A stretch of DNA of 64,000 bases, taken from NCBI RefSeq assembly GCF_032854445.1, contig NC_088302.1, forward strand, positions 44,308,645 through 44,372,644, written 5' to 3'. The stretch comes from Liolophura sinensis. Its lineage: Eukaryota; Mollusca; Polyplacophora; Chitonida; Chitonidae. Below are positions 11,572-22,690 of the stretch, in pieces (within the stretch, counting starts at the first letter, position 1; each line of letters opens with the position of its first letter). A program made the translations under genes and the position numbers. Below the pieces are notes generated by a model, which was not told the origin of the DNA, searched no databases, and was given only the letters and a program-made list of their open reading frames with translations.

Positions 11572-13647
11572 TTACAAATATCTAGTGTATGTGTGATCTG
11601 TTGGGGTGTTGTCCAGTTGTCCCTTGGCATAGTCAGTTTTCTCTTCTGGATTTGAAAGCCTGTACTCAATGTGCTCTCGGAGTTTTCTGGCTGTATTGCG
11701 GAGGGATCTCCCCTTAACTGTCTGTTGCTTCTTATAAACCTTTGTGGTGCTGGTTCACCCTTTCAATCTGTTGTACTGTTTTCTCGCTCCTAGGCGAAAT
11801 ACTGGCGCCGACAGCTTGGAGTTTGGCAGCCGTGGACTTGTCCTGGCCATTGTTAAGTCTGTGGATTGTGGACGCCGCCCTTCCCTGCATATTTCTGCTG
11901 TAGTTTACATTCTTGGGCAAGGAGACGCTGAGTGATCTGTTGACAGCTTCGCACTTTTGAGTGCTGGTGTTCACCCGGAGACTGGCGACGGCTGTCTCGC
12001 TCAACCTCATGTGCAGTACTTCGGTCAATAGTTTCCTGTCGTTGTCATCCATGTTGAAAGGGCAGAGTTTACTGGTGGATAAAAACAGGGACCTCTCCCA
12101 CCAGCTGCTGGTTTCCCCTCCGGAGCAAACCACACTGTTCCTGCGGCATTTGGAACAGTCCCCACCGTAACACCTGACCGTTGCATCCACAACCCTGGGT
12201 AGCTAAGTTTTTATTTTCCTCATGTCACCAATGTGCTCAGACATAAGTATCAAGAGAAAATATCAGAGAAAAAATAGACCGAGAAAATATCAAGCTACAC
12301 CTGGCCTTAACATCCTGACTCAACACCTTCTGTGCTTTCTTCTTGGCTTCTCTCGTTCGGCCCTGTCCTTCGAACATGGCATCGCTGAACTTAGCCTGGT
12401 TACATTTCTTGAACTGGGATCTACCAAGGTGCGTGGGGTCTGCTAACCGTTCGACCTCCCACAGTGGCTCGACCAGTCGGATGTCGTCCTCCACTCCCTT
12501 GACTGACCTGGAGTCGCCGTCCGTGGTTACGTGCTTGGCTAAAACACCCTGCCTCGCCAATCCCTCGCCAATCTCGTTCCCCATATTATACTCGGACCAG
12601 GGGGCATGTGGGTTTGTGTTCGCTGTGCACTCCTCGTGGCCTCCAGGGCACTTTACTTGGAAGCCTTTTCCTCTCAGCCAGAACCCAGTCCAACACAATT
12701 TATTCTTCAATGCTGCGGAGACAATGTATTGCTTGTCTGTTGATGTCTCCACAGCCAGGGAAATGGCTTGTGAAGCATTCTGGCCCGGTTTCTTGAGACT
12801 GGTTATGGTAATGCTTTTGTGGCGAGTGTCTGTGGCCTAATCTATTGTGCTGTCATCCTCTCCTCTTTGCCTTTTGTATGCCTTTACCTCTTCCACCTTA
12901 TTTGCCATATCCTCTCTGTTCAGCTTTGCGATTGCGATTGCAGATGCGATGCATGTTGCTACGAGTGGCAGGCGGCACGTCCATCGCTGCAAATAGGAGT
13001 CTGGCTCGGGTGTTCCCCATTGGTGTGTCCTGGAGGCCTACTTGAAGAGCTCGGTTCACCGCCGCAGCTTTTTGGCCAGGTCTGTTGCATTCTACCTCTT
13101 TGTAGAATTTGTGGAAGCCAGATACATAGTCACAGTCACAGCACTTAAAACTGAACGCCCAGGCTAAACCCCACTTTTTCTCTGCAGCTATCTTTAACCT
13201 GGGCAGTGGACAGTGGTCCTTGGTCTCACTGTGCTCAAGCATAACTTTGTTCCATATACACACCATTTTCTGTATATCTATGAGTCGCATTCCTTCAGCA
13301 GCCCATTCCCGCTCATGTGTATCTCTGTCTGATCCAGCCGTGGAATCCACCTTGCACCGTCTTGGCCGCTGTATTCTCTTTGTGTCAGGCTGGTGTGTTC
13401 TTACAGCCTCCTGATTGGGCTGGAAATCTGTGTCCATCAAGGAACACCCAGGCAGAGGATTCAGCATGTCTGTAACTGCTGACAGTTTATTTGAGCGATC
13501 CTGGGCCTTTCCAGCTTGAAATCTAGACTGTTTCCTCTTTCTGTCTCCCTTCATGGTGTTTTGGGGTAGATTGTTTGCCTTGTTAACTGTCAGACTGGCC
13601 AATATAGGTGTACTTGGTGGCTGCCTGATTGGAAATGTTAAATTCAT
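11572..13647 (-). pseudogene. Decayed DNA-transposon transposase (Mutator-like/Kolobok-like)
   Basis: Three long minus-strand frames (12898-13647, 12237-12840, 11732-12204) plus a tail to 11572 form one protein in order. Recognisable pieces: A-E-E/basic N-terminus; K-C-C-D-C-D-Y block; K-K-P-G-Q-N-A-S-Q; N-K-L-C-W-T-G...L-R-G-K-G; C-P-G-G-H-E-E-C-T-A-N; T-D-G-D-S-R-S; A-D-P-T-H-L-G...S-Q-F-K-K-C; K-V-L-S-Q-D-V-K-A-R-C-S-L; and C-Y-G-G-D-C-S-K-C...C-S-G-G. These match my memory of a metazoan transposase family annotated as 'Mutator-like transposase domain'. The lesions seen are a frameshift near 12910, an in-frame TAG near 12838, a frameshift plus short AT-rich expansion near 12245-12300, a stop near 12204 and a frameshift near 11735. 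It is therefore inactive. The exact superfamily (Mutator, Kolobok or other) is not settled. Confidence 0.72.
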
Positions 13648-14960
13648 ATTTTTCCTCTCTGTTTATATGTTGTAGATGCCAATGTGACACCCTTTGATGT
13701 GACTGTGCAGAGTAATAACCTGCTGTGAGACAACAGCAATGGTGCAGGGAGTTTTTGCATAGTGAGCTGGTCAGCCAATCAGCAGTGATGGGGGAGGAGG
13801 GCGGGGGGGTGGGGGGGGGGGGTGGGCTGGCTGGGTGGTCTTTTAAAGGGTTTCATCATGTTATTCAGTGGGGAACTGGGATACTAGTCTTTTCTCAAGT
13901 CCTGTCCACTGAAAAAGTGCCTGTGAGTAGGTCTTCATCACCTTGAGGCATTATTCTTGCTTTGATTTTGATCACAAATGATTGTTCCGAAATTGTGACA
14001 ATCCGCTTTGATACCCCCTACCACACTGTCAGTCAATTTTTTTCACATAGTTGCTGAAGTAAATGTCTTATATTTTGACATTTAATTGTCAGATAAATTG
14101 CCTATATTTTGATGTATGCTTTGACACTTTTGGCTTGTAACTTTGATATTTAAAGCTGCTCTTTAAATGTATATTTCTCTAAATGGTTCCTTTTGAAAAG
14201 TCTAAAGTGCTCTGTCAATGTGATTTTTTTAACCTTTCTTGCAGATAAACATCTTGTCTTTCCAAAGCAGTTGACCTGATGGAGATATCTTGAACGGTAT
14301 ATGCACTGCAAAGCTTCAAAGTTTACCCTTCAGAGTTTTTTTACCCTGAAAAAAAAGAAACATGTCCAAGATGGGGGTACCCCAACTTGAATTCATCCAA
14401 CTCCAAAGTTTCTGCATGTTTCAAGCCCTAATTTTGCCTGTGAGGTTCAGAAGTGTCAGGAATTATGTGGTGCAAAAATTAGTGATTTTGAAAAAAGTTG
14501 GCTGGTGTGATAGGACACAGACCCCCATTACAACTTCCGTTTTTCGGTAGAACTACGATTGTAGTTCTGTGAATTTTAGGGTATAAAGTCTTTTTTTGCT
14601 CCCAGGCGTCCATTTTTGGTGCACAGGTGCATGCTTGGTATTAAAATGCTGGAAACTGTCTAAACTTTGAGGAGGTATGAGGTTTATTGATGAAAGTTTG
14701 AAATTCTGGGTGAGAGGACACAAGGTGTGAGGTAGTGATGAGGCTGCGAGTGACGTCCCTTTGGCGTTGCTAGGCACGCCTCCCAGCTGCCGGCAGGGAA
14801 AGGTCCAGATTTTGACGGTCAACCTATGTCAAGATTTTAATGACTTCTTTCTCACAGGCTGGGCCAGGTATGCACCAAAGCTTATTGGCCACGGAATGTT
14901 TGGGACCGAGCTACAGCGCTAGACGTTAACATTGTCGCTTATAGAAAATTAATGGGGGTC
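13648..14960. mobile_element. Probable non-coding flank of the transposase element
   Basis: No exon recognised. It contains a G-run (13800-13833, several blocks of 5-12 G separated by single T) and a small perfect inverted repeat AGAACTAC-gatt-GTAGTTCT near 14549-14568. I could not find matching terminal inverted repeats on the other side of 11080 by eye, so the element ends are undefined. Confidence 0.35.
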
Positions 14961-14997
14961 CGAGGCCATCTTGTCGGTTCAGTGGGCGGTGGTTGGC

Positions 14998-16864
14998 TCA
15001 AAAGCTGACAAGGGTGACAACTCTAGCACAAATTTTCTGCCTCTCGATCGATACATGTTCACTTTCGTTTGTGGCTTTCTTTTTAACAATACCCTTATGA
15101 CCCTGGTGTGCAAGTTTCAATACTTGCCAGCACAAGCGTTGCGGAACGCCGATTCTCGTTCCACGCAAAACTAATTGACCTAATACGTTCAGCTCATTCC
15201 GAACAGTTCGGTAACGCTGAACTCTCTCAGAGTTCCAGTCTCCTGACTTGATGTTCTCTTGAACATCTCTCCGCCGCAAATCTTATGTATTCCACCGCGA
15301 CGTGGCACAGACCTTTCCGTGTTCTGTGCCATTCTTGACAATGCGTCAGCGATATTCGTTTTCCCACGCGCGTAGCGAACTGTTACCGAATACGGTTGTA
15401 ACCTCAGTGCCCAACAGTTAATTCTCGCTGACGGCTCGGAGTGTTCAACGGTTTATTGTCAGTGAGCAAGTCAAAGTCTGTCCCATAAATGTAAAGGTGG
15501 AATCTCTCACATGCTCAAGAAAGAGCAAGAGCCTCCCTCTCTATCTGTGAGCAGCGTTTTTCCACGTGTTTCAAACTACGGCTCACGTAACTCACGACAT
15601 GGTGTTCACCACATTTAGTCACCTGGTGCAACATCGCGCCAATAAGGCTCGCAACACACGTTTTCGCGTCACGGTCGTAATCGCTTCAGCAGTCTCTGCT
15701 TCAACGTATCAAATGCGTTCTGTTCCTTCTCAACCCAGAAGAACGACACGTTTTTCATGGTTAACAGTCTCAGTGGTTCGGACACCGTCTCGGCATCAGT
15801 AATAAACGCGCACTGAAATTAACCAATCCTAGTAAGCTACGTACCTCCGGCGCAGTCTGAGGACGTCTCGCGTTTGCAACTGCTTCAACTTTCATGCGGA
15901 CCAACTCCCTTCTCAGACACTTAGTTTCCCATGAAAGTCAGTTCTGACATGCGAAATTGGCATTTCTCTGCATTTAGGTTAATGCCTTTTCGGACCAACG
16001 CTCGAGCACTTCACACAGGCGCCTGTCGTGTTCGCGAACATATGGTGCGTCCATTATGATGTCGTCAGACAGATTTTGAGCCCCTTCACATCCTTGTAGT
16101 AACTGCTGTATAATGTCCTGGTACATCTCACTGGCTGAACTAATTCCAATCATCAGCTTATTATAGCAGTGTGTCGCGAAAGTCGTCACCCGACCCTTCT
16201 TCTAAAACCGTTTGACGGTAACCCGACTTCAGATCTAGCTTATTGAATACTTTGCTGCTGTTCACGCTGTGAAGAACCTCTCCTACATTCGGTATTGGGT
16301 GTCGCGCGTGAATAACAGCCTCGTTCGCTCGTAACATGTCTACGCATAATCGGATTTCGTATGAAGCTTTCGGTACGACCACGATATGGCTTACTCAGTG
16401 ACTTGGGCCATCGACTCGTTCGATAATGTCCATGTCGTCAAGTTTTTTGAGCTTAGCGATCAATTTGTCTCGAAAGCGAAACGGGCCATAGGTCGAACGT
16501 TCTTATCCATGTGAATTTTCGCTTCAGAGCCTTTAAGTTTTACTTCTTCGAAACATGACTTTAATTCATTCAAGAAGTCAATGTCAGTCCGTACCGCATT
16601 TAAGTCAGACCCAAGTTTTAGAACCTCCAATTGAAAGGCGGTCGTGCGGCCTAGTAACGGTTCACCCTGGCCATCCTGAACAATAATTTCTGTCTCGACC
16701 ATATCGTTGTTATCTGATATCACCGCAGATATCCGCGATATCTGCGGTGAATTTGCCTGCGAAACTCAACGGTTTACCAGAACCGTAGGCATACAGTTTC
16801 TTTGCGCACTTTTCGTTGTGTTTACGTTTCAGTTTTTGTTTCTTTAAATTATCCCATGCATGCC
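14998..16864 (-). pseudogene. Ty3/gypsy-type pol relic (protease end, RT, RNase H, integrase start)
   Basis: Minus-strand pieces in order from high to low coordinate: protease C-part with C-A-K-K-L-Y-A-Y-G (about 16864-16780); RT start with R-P-M-A-R-F-A-F (about 16480); RT with K-L-D-L-K-S-G-Y (about 16230) and I-S-S-A-S-E-M-Y-Q then L-S-D-D-I-I (about 16150-16060), where the usual Y/F-x-D-D box appears as S-D-D; RNase H with L-T-D-N-K-P (about 15450) and T-N-I-A-D-A-L-S-R; then an integrase-side segment with G-V-P-Q...A-H-Q-G-H-K-G-I-V (about 15120-15080). Several frameshifts and stops separate the pieces, so it is dead. The same element's gag and protease start lie at 19631-20539. Confidence 0.85.
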
Positions 16865-17082
16865 GGTCAGTATGGAATCTGGATGAGGACGTCTCGAGGC
16901 CGGCGGCACGAGGACGGAGCAAATCGCACGCGAATGATAGCATTCTTTTGCCACGGCTCGCCTGATGTAAGCCTACGTGCTATTTATCAATAGTAGTTAT
17001 CAGGAGCGCAGCCCACTGAAAGAAATTGACGTGTTTGTTTAAGATATTCTTAAACCTTACACTACACTAATGAAATGGACAA

Positions 17083-17255
17083 ACTTCCTCTCCCGTTGTA
17101 TATACGTGGGCATATATACCGGCAACCTGCGGATGGTTGTGGGTTTCTTCTGTTTGCCTGCCCGGTTTTCTTCCGCTGTAATGATGACTACCGTCGTATA
17201 ATTGAAATATTCTTGGGTACGGCCTAAAACACCAATAAAATAAACAAATAAATTA
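17083..17255 (+). repeat. V-SINE-like SINE, diverged
   Basis: 'caacctgcggatggttgtgg', 'gcctgcccggttttcttc' and 'gaaatattcttgggtacggc' followed by 'aaacaccaataaaataaac'. It lies inside the 16870-19625 inverted-repeat element, just past its left arm. Confidence 0.8.
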
Positions 17256-18107
17256 AAATAAGAAATTGATGAGACAAAGTAGGGTGGCCACTGAGCTATG
17301 ATATATCTGTTTGTGTACATGCGTGCATTTTCCACATGAGGTTCGTGGTCAATATATTTCATCTGACGTCAGCAGCACTCCGGTTTCGAAGTAAACGAGT
17401 AAATATTGATCACGTGATGTTTCTTGTCTGCCGAGGAATATTAGTACATTAGTACAGGGTTTACTGAATTGCGTGTACTTTGATCTAATGTCCACCCCTT
17501 CTCAGCACTGATTCCGTCTTGATGCAGTGTTTTTCCTGAATCTTTCTATATCCTCCCATATCTATGTAATATCTATTCATCCATGTCTACGTGTCTATGT
17601 GATGTCTTTCCATCTGCATAGGTCTAAAACGCATGCTAATAATGAGACAAACCCAGAATCATTATGTTTCCAAACAAATGGTAAGGTTTTTCTCTCTCGC
17701 TGTTTTCTAATATGGAATTAAATATGATCACTTCATTGTGCTTATTCATTGTCCTAAGGATGTATATTGCATATCACAGGCCTTGGAGCTCTACGCGAAA
17801 AGAACAAGGCTAATTCTAGGCTGGTTCACAGACACTCCGCCATTCGTGTGTATCTTACTGGCACGAGGTGGCTCGAAGTCTTGCCTCAAACCAGTGCAAC
17901 CCTATGGGATTAGAACATATGTGTCTCCCCCCATAACCACACACACATGACCTGTATGAAATTGAAGTCAGTATTATAAACACTTACTAACTTAGCTTAG
18001 TTAATGCCATGAATCCTGGACCTGAGATCTTACACACAAACGCACAGCGTACACATATGCACCTATATAAATGCGCACAAGCAAAGTATACACGCTTGCG
18101 TGTATGT

Positions 18108-18330
18108 TTTTATTTATTTATTTTGATTGCATGATTTTTCACGCCTTACTCAAGAATATTATAATAGTATACGACGGCGTCAAGCATTATGGTGGGAGGA
18201 AAACGGTTAGAGGCCGGAGGAAACCCATGGCCATCCGCAGGTTGATGGCAGATCTTCCCACGTGCGACTGGAAAGGACGCCAGTGTGGGCTGAAATTGTA
18301 TTTACAGCGACTGCGTCGGTCCGAGGGCGT
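18108..18330 (-). repeat. V-SINE-like SINE, diverged
   Basis: Reverse-oriented tail (TTTA repeats, 'cgccttactcaagaatatta'), 'cattatggtgggaggaaaac', 'ccatggccatccgcaggttg', and 'cttcccacgtgcgactgg'. It is inside the 16870-19625 element. Confidence 0.8.
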
Positions 18331-18737
18331 ATCAGTTATGTTCTTCATGTAGGTCGAAATCACCCTTTAGAGCGAGATTCGCAGGTTATCGGATAGACTC
18401 GTCTTCACATCTTAGTCCTATCAGTTTGGATTAAATTCACGCTGAGAAGCGGGGTGTCGTAGTATATGAACAACTGTATGTCCCCGTCTACATGGGTCAT
18501 AGTGCCGCGCTAGCACGCAAATTGCTCGACTTGTCTCGTCAAAAACTACAGTAATATATCATTAATATAATATCTGAGAGAAGATGAAAAATTTTTAAAA
18601 AAGGGGAATGAACTAGAATCTTTGGTATAACTAATATAAATGCAGTCCTCTAAACAAACTGATACATTTGGGAGAGCTAATGATAGAAATATGTTAAATA
18701 AATTGTTACTTAGCGAACTGCATCAATTTCTTACTGC

Positions 18738-19392
18738 TCAGAAGATAATATTTAAACTTCGTTTACCAAAATTCCACCGCACTGGTGACACTGGCAGATA
18801 AAACATTTTTCTACAGTTATTTTGAATTCTTGGGAAATTATTGATTGCTCTAATTAAATGTGGTTCTTCCCCCGCACAGTTTGTGGAATAGAAAGAATTA
18901 CTAAAGCTGGCTGTTCTTCTTGGAAACTTGCTAGTGGTTTGTTGTTCTGATTTGGTGCTGGTTAAGTTGATACGTTGGTGGTGGTAGTTTACTTTCAGAT
19001 ATAGTGCTTGATGCATCATTGATGTGATTTTGAATGAATAGCAGGCGATGTATGTAGCTTAATATACGCATTTGTACGAAACCTGATTCTTCGTACAGAA
19101 GGCTAGAAAAAACGGGTTCGTCTAAACCAGTGATAACACGCAGACCGTTCATTTGGATATTTTCTATGGTGTTTATCTGACCTTCAGGAATATCGTCCCA
19201 AGCTATATCTACACATTCCATAGGTGATGTAATAAAACATTTAGACATAGTTTTGAAGCATTTTCCACTTAGACAATATTTAAGAACTCTGTTCATGTAT
19301 AATTTTTTTTGGCAGCCTCTACAAGTTTGTCCATTTGGTATATCTAGTGCAAGATTTAAGAATAACCCAGACATACAGACATGTCCAGACAT
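18738..19392 (-). pseudogene. LINE reverse-transcriptase C-terminal fragment
   Basis: Two overlapping minus-strand frames join across a frameshift near 18960. They read D-I-P-E-G-Q-I-N-T-I-E-N-I-Q, L-R-V-I-T-G-L, L-Y-E-E-S-G-F, then L-P-P-P-T-Y...N-Q-H-Q-I-R-T-T-N, and end with P-V-R-W-N-F-G-K-R-S-L. This pattern (thumb region after the RT fingers/palm, E-S-G motif, T-R-N-like motif) is typical of the C-terminal part of non-LTR retrotransposon ORF2 in molluscs. The catalytic RT core is absent. It is carried inside the inverted-repeat element. Confidence 0.75.
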
Positions 19393-19630
19393 GTCAATTT
19401 CTGTCAGCGGGTTGCGCTCCAGATAACTACTATTGATCTACAGCACGTAGGCCTACATAACGTGGTCGCGGACTGGGACCGTTTTCGTGCCGAGGGACGT
19501 GACGCAAGGGGACGAGGATAGTCACGGTACCATTCGCGCGCGACTCTCCTTGTCCCCTCGTTTTAGATATGCACCGTCCTCGAGCCGCGGGCCGCGGGGC
19601 GAGATGTCCTCATCTGGCTTCCATAGGTCA

Positions 19631-20539
19631 ACGATGTTACACGTTGCACCTGAATCGGTCAACATATCAGTCGGCACAAATCCTAGGGAAAACGCCATCA
19701 TTCATTTCAGCGCACATTGTCATTAACGCGAAAACCAAATCCATCGTCATCGTCGGCAACTTTTGTTTACTTCGGGCCTGGTTTACGATTACCGCGTTTA
19801 CTCTGTTTCCCAGAATCATGTGTCTTACAGGTTACAGAGAAATCATGACCCCCCACCTTTCAATATACACTTATAACATGTCCGTGCGGGACAGGAATTG
19901 AATTGCCCGCCATGGCGACCACACCTAGCATTTCACATTCCTTTTACGAAGGTCCTTCTTTTGGAATTTCTTTTGATTGTTACCTGCCACTTTATTAACT
20001 CTTTATACCGTGAAACACCAGCCTCCATTTCAGCTGCTTGGCTCTGTACTCAAACGCTGGTGCTATTTCAGCTGGATTAGCTAATGTTAAGTCTTTACCG
20101 TTCTCGAACAATTTTCTCCTTAAATGGCTGTCTCGACACTTGTCTATAGCTAGGTCTTTGATGTGTTTGTCTGCAGGCTCACCAATATTATAACAGACAG
20201 CTATTTATTTTAACCGGATTATAAACTGGTCAGCTGACCTCCCTGTTGACGGATTTGTCGAAACAAATGACGTTCGTACGGAATGTTCACTTGTGGGGTG
20301 GAGTGTTCAAGTTTTTCTAACGCCGTTTTGTTGTCGATGCTGGTATCAAAAATATCCTGCACTGTCATCCTAGCGCAGTGAGGTAACAAACATCTCTTCT
20401 GTGTATCTTCTTTAATACCCTTTCCTACCACGAAAAGTTCGAAGGACCGTTTCCAATGTCGACACATTGTGGTGCATGTCGTCGCTTCACCCGTCGAGTT
20501 GAAGTTTGGAATTCCGCCAATTTCTATGTCGGTAGCCAT
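19631..20539 (-). pseudogene. Ty3/gypsy-type gag and start of protease, decayed
   Basis: The first 320 bases (20539-20219) stay open and read a gag-like block with W-K-R-S-F-E-L-F, T-Q-K-R-C-L-L-P-H-C-A, V-Q-D-I-F-D-T and P-Y-E-R-H-L-F-R-Q, as in gypsy/mag-type gags. Stops and shifts follow. Just before 19631 the protease active-site D-S-G-A is readable at about 19660. The protein is then interrupted exactly by the inverted-repeat element and resumes at 16864. No long terminal repeats were identified by eye. Confidence 0.78.
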
Positions 20540-20552
20540 CTCATTTTGGAGA

Positions 20553-20693
20553 AAAGAGCCCGGGAAAAACCCACGACCATCCGCAGGTTAATGCCAGACC
20601 TTCCCACTTACTTAGTAAGCCAGCATGAGCTGAACTTGAACTCACAGGGACCGCATTGATGAGGCTCTTGAGTTATTGCGCTGCGCGAGCAAT
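20553..20693 (-). repeat. V-SINE-like SINE, 3' tail missing
   Basis: 'cccacgaccatccgcaggtt', 'agaccttcccacttactta', 'gccagcatgagctgaacttg' and 'gcgctgcgcgagc' are clear. The tail and V core are absent at the gag side. It separates the gypsy relic from the CD225 pseudogene exon. Confidence 0.8.
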
Positions 20694-20906
20694 GAAAACA
20701 GAGAAACAGGGCAGCTATGACACCGTCGGTGGACCTGCACCAACGTGTCGGTGGGTCTACGCAAGCCTGTCTGTGGCTCGTTTTGATAGCACATTAACTC
20801 ATTATAATTTCTGGTAACCCGTTATACTTCTCTTCGGACAGGTCATAGTTTCAAAAATTTGATCTTTTATCAAATGACAAGTTAACACCATGTGGATGCA
20901 GATTAC

Positions 20907-21036
20907 TTGACTTGAAAAGACAATGGCGGCTAGTCCAAGAGGGAGGTAGCAGCAAAAAACAAGTGAATATTGCCTGAGCTGTGTTATCTTAGTGAGTGCC
21001 ATCCGGTTGAACAAGGGTCACATATCGTTCCGACAT
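20907..21036 (-). pseudogene. CD225 exon, broken paralogue (equivalent of exon 3 of the 2.4-kb gene)
   Basis: Bounded by acceptor ...TTTATAG at 21037 and donor GTAATC at 20901-20906, in the same phase as the intact gene. It reads E-R-Y-V-T-L-V-Q-P-D-G, then a TAA stop in frame, then after one extra T in a T6 run it continues C-C-Y-L-P-L-G-L-A-A-I-V-F-S-S-Q. This aligns residue for residue with the exon of the 2.4-kb gene (N-V-T-Y-V-Q ... C-C-F-W-P-L-G-L-V-A-I-I-F-S-S). The two lesions (one nonsense, one homopolymer shift) make it a pseudogene, unless the T-run shift is a sequencing error. No exon-4 equivalent was found downstream, where SINE and gypsy sequence take over. Confidence 0.75.
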
Positions 21037-21635
21037 CTATAAAGTACCAGAAAAACAAAATACATGTTCTTCAAATGCCGGTGCGGAGAGAGAGAAAAAA
21101 ACGATATTGCTTTAACTATAGTGAATGCTCGTAAATGAAATGTAGCTTAAGAGGAGAAATGGAATTTAATGAGATGTTCTTACGTCCAGAACTCAAAGGA
21201 TAGACGAAACGTTTCTTTTATTTTTTAATATGTAGTTTATGATGTGTCCCAAGATGTAAAGTAACAAAAAAAGATTCTCGGCTTTCTGCTTAGGGCGTAA
21301 AAATGACTTGAAACTACAGTTTTCCTCAGGTCCTACTGGCCAATGCTGAAATTAGGTGGCCTGGTTTACCGCTGAACTGGTCCCGCTATAAAGCCTGTAA
21401 GTTCAACGTTGACGTCATATTCGAAAATTTCCGACCATTCTTGGAAAGTATATATAAAGCAGAGGGATAATTAAGATATAAAATGTGGATCAATAGTGAA
21501 AATATTTAAATTTTTTAGCATACATTTTTTCATTTCCCTTAAAACTTTGAGCCTTCCTTTCATGTATCCTTCAAACTTTAGTCACTTGTATAAAAATGTA
21601 AAGAGTGTGCGTATATTTTTCTTACATTTTGAATA

Positions 21636-21925
21636 TAGGAAACGAGAAAGGAATTCACGTTCCCCATTGTCGTCGATTTCTTGTAACCCGTATCGCTGCT
21701 CATGGGATGGAAGACGGCTTTGTCTACGAGACCGATAGGAGCTTTTCCTATGCCGGTTTTTGGAGCTTTTCTTATTTGACCGCTTGGAACGTGCAGATGC
21801 TTTTCGTCAGATTGGTGAAATGAGCTTGGTTGCATGCCTGAACAGACGTTTGCTCATACTGTTGACCAGAAAGTTGTCCAACAATTCGAGAGCCCCTCTT
21901 GTATCGGGGTTCTCTAATGTTGCCA
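21636..21925 (-). pseudogene. Decayed Q-rich repeat exon of the CD225 paralogue
   Basis: About 0.6 kb upstream (minus sense) of the broken CD225 exon. The start reads G-Q-Q-Y-E-Q-T-S-V-Q, matching the Q-S-S-I-Q-P-Y-E repeat of the 33.7-kb locus. After frame shifts, degenerate 24-bp units follow ('gtagacaaagccgtcttcc' against 'atggacaaagctctattca' in the intact array). The end resembles the intact exon end: Q-E-I near 21650, and 'cgtgaattcc' against 'cgtgaaattc' where the donor should be. The GT of the donor appears mutated (GAACGTG for GTACGTG). This supports a duplicated locus now dead. Confidence 0.6.
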
Positions 21926-22119
21926 TAAAAATAGTCAAGAACATGTAAGTTGTCCACGTGCGAATACATTAACATTTGAGCCTACATTTCATCTCTCTTG
22001 TGTTGTCAATAACATAACAAGAATCACACTAGGGGAATCAGCCGATTGGGAACAGGTTTCCAGAGACAAATCTGTAGAACAGATATAAATGTTACATTCC
22101 CATGATATAACCAATGACT

Positions 22120-22690
22120 ATTTCCAGGACCAGCCTGTGACTACCTTCAGGACCACCCTGAGACAACTTCTAAGGCCACCTCCTCACCACATCCAGGACC
22201 ACCTCTTGACCACCTCATGACCACCTCCAGGACTACCGCATGAACACATTCAGGACCAAAACATGATCGCCTCCACGACCACCTCGCTGGGCCAAACAGT
22301 GACCGCCTCTACAACCACAGTTTAATCACCACAGGGGCCACCCTATGACCACCTCCATGAGTATCCCATGACCTCCTCCGAGATCAACCGCTGACCGCCT
22401 CCAGGACCACCCGATGACAACTTCCAGGGCTAACTCATGACCTCCTCCATGACTACCCTATGATCGCTTTCAGGGCCACCCCATGACCACCTCCATGACT
22501 ACCCCATGACCGCCTTCAGGGCCACCCCATGACCACCTCCATGACTACCCCATGACCGCCTTCAGGGCCACCCCATGACCACCTCCATGACTACCCCATG
22601 ACCACCTCCATGACTATCCCATAACCACCTCCAGAGGCACCCCAGGACTTTCTGATGACCTCCTCCTGGGCCACCCCATGACCACTCCAT
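22120..22690 (+). repeat. 23-bp minisatellite (46-bp dimers)
   Basis: Units alternate between 'accccatgaccacctccatg' and 'accccatgaccgccttcagg' types. Early copies are degenerate and copies around 22450-22620 are nearly perfect 46-bp dimers. No coding signal. Confidence 0.9.

Larger units (their letters stand above)
16865..19630. mobile_element. 2.76-kb element with long imperfect inverted repeats, inserted in the gypsy protease; 5-bp TSD GGTCA
   Basis: The left arm (16870 to about 17040) and the right arm (about 19385-19625) are inverted copies. Both start TATGGAA, share 'gatgaggac(a/g)tctcg', 'cgaggacgg', and the inner block 'atcaatagtagttatc' followed by 'aattgac(a/g)tgt'. The right arm carries extra internal sequence. 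GGTCA occurs immediately outside both ends (16865-16869 and 19626-19630). Taking out the element plus one GGTCA brings the two halves of the gypsy protease back into one frame, which supports these exact ends. The interior holds a LINE fragment and two V-SINE pieces, so any original transposase is gone or was never present. Confidence 0.85.

Noticed and set aside
15566-15802. Plus-strand 78-aa frame
   Set aside because: Antisense to the RNase H part of the gypsy relic on the minus strand.
21496-21823. Plus-strand frames over 21.5-21.8 kb
   Set aside because: Antisense to the decayed Q-rich exon; no motif of their own.
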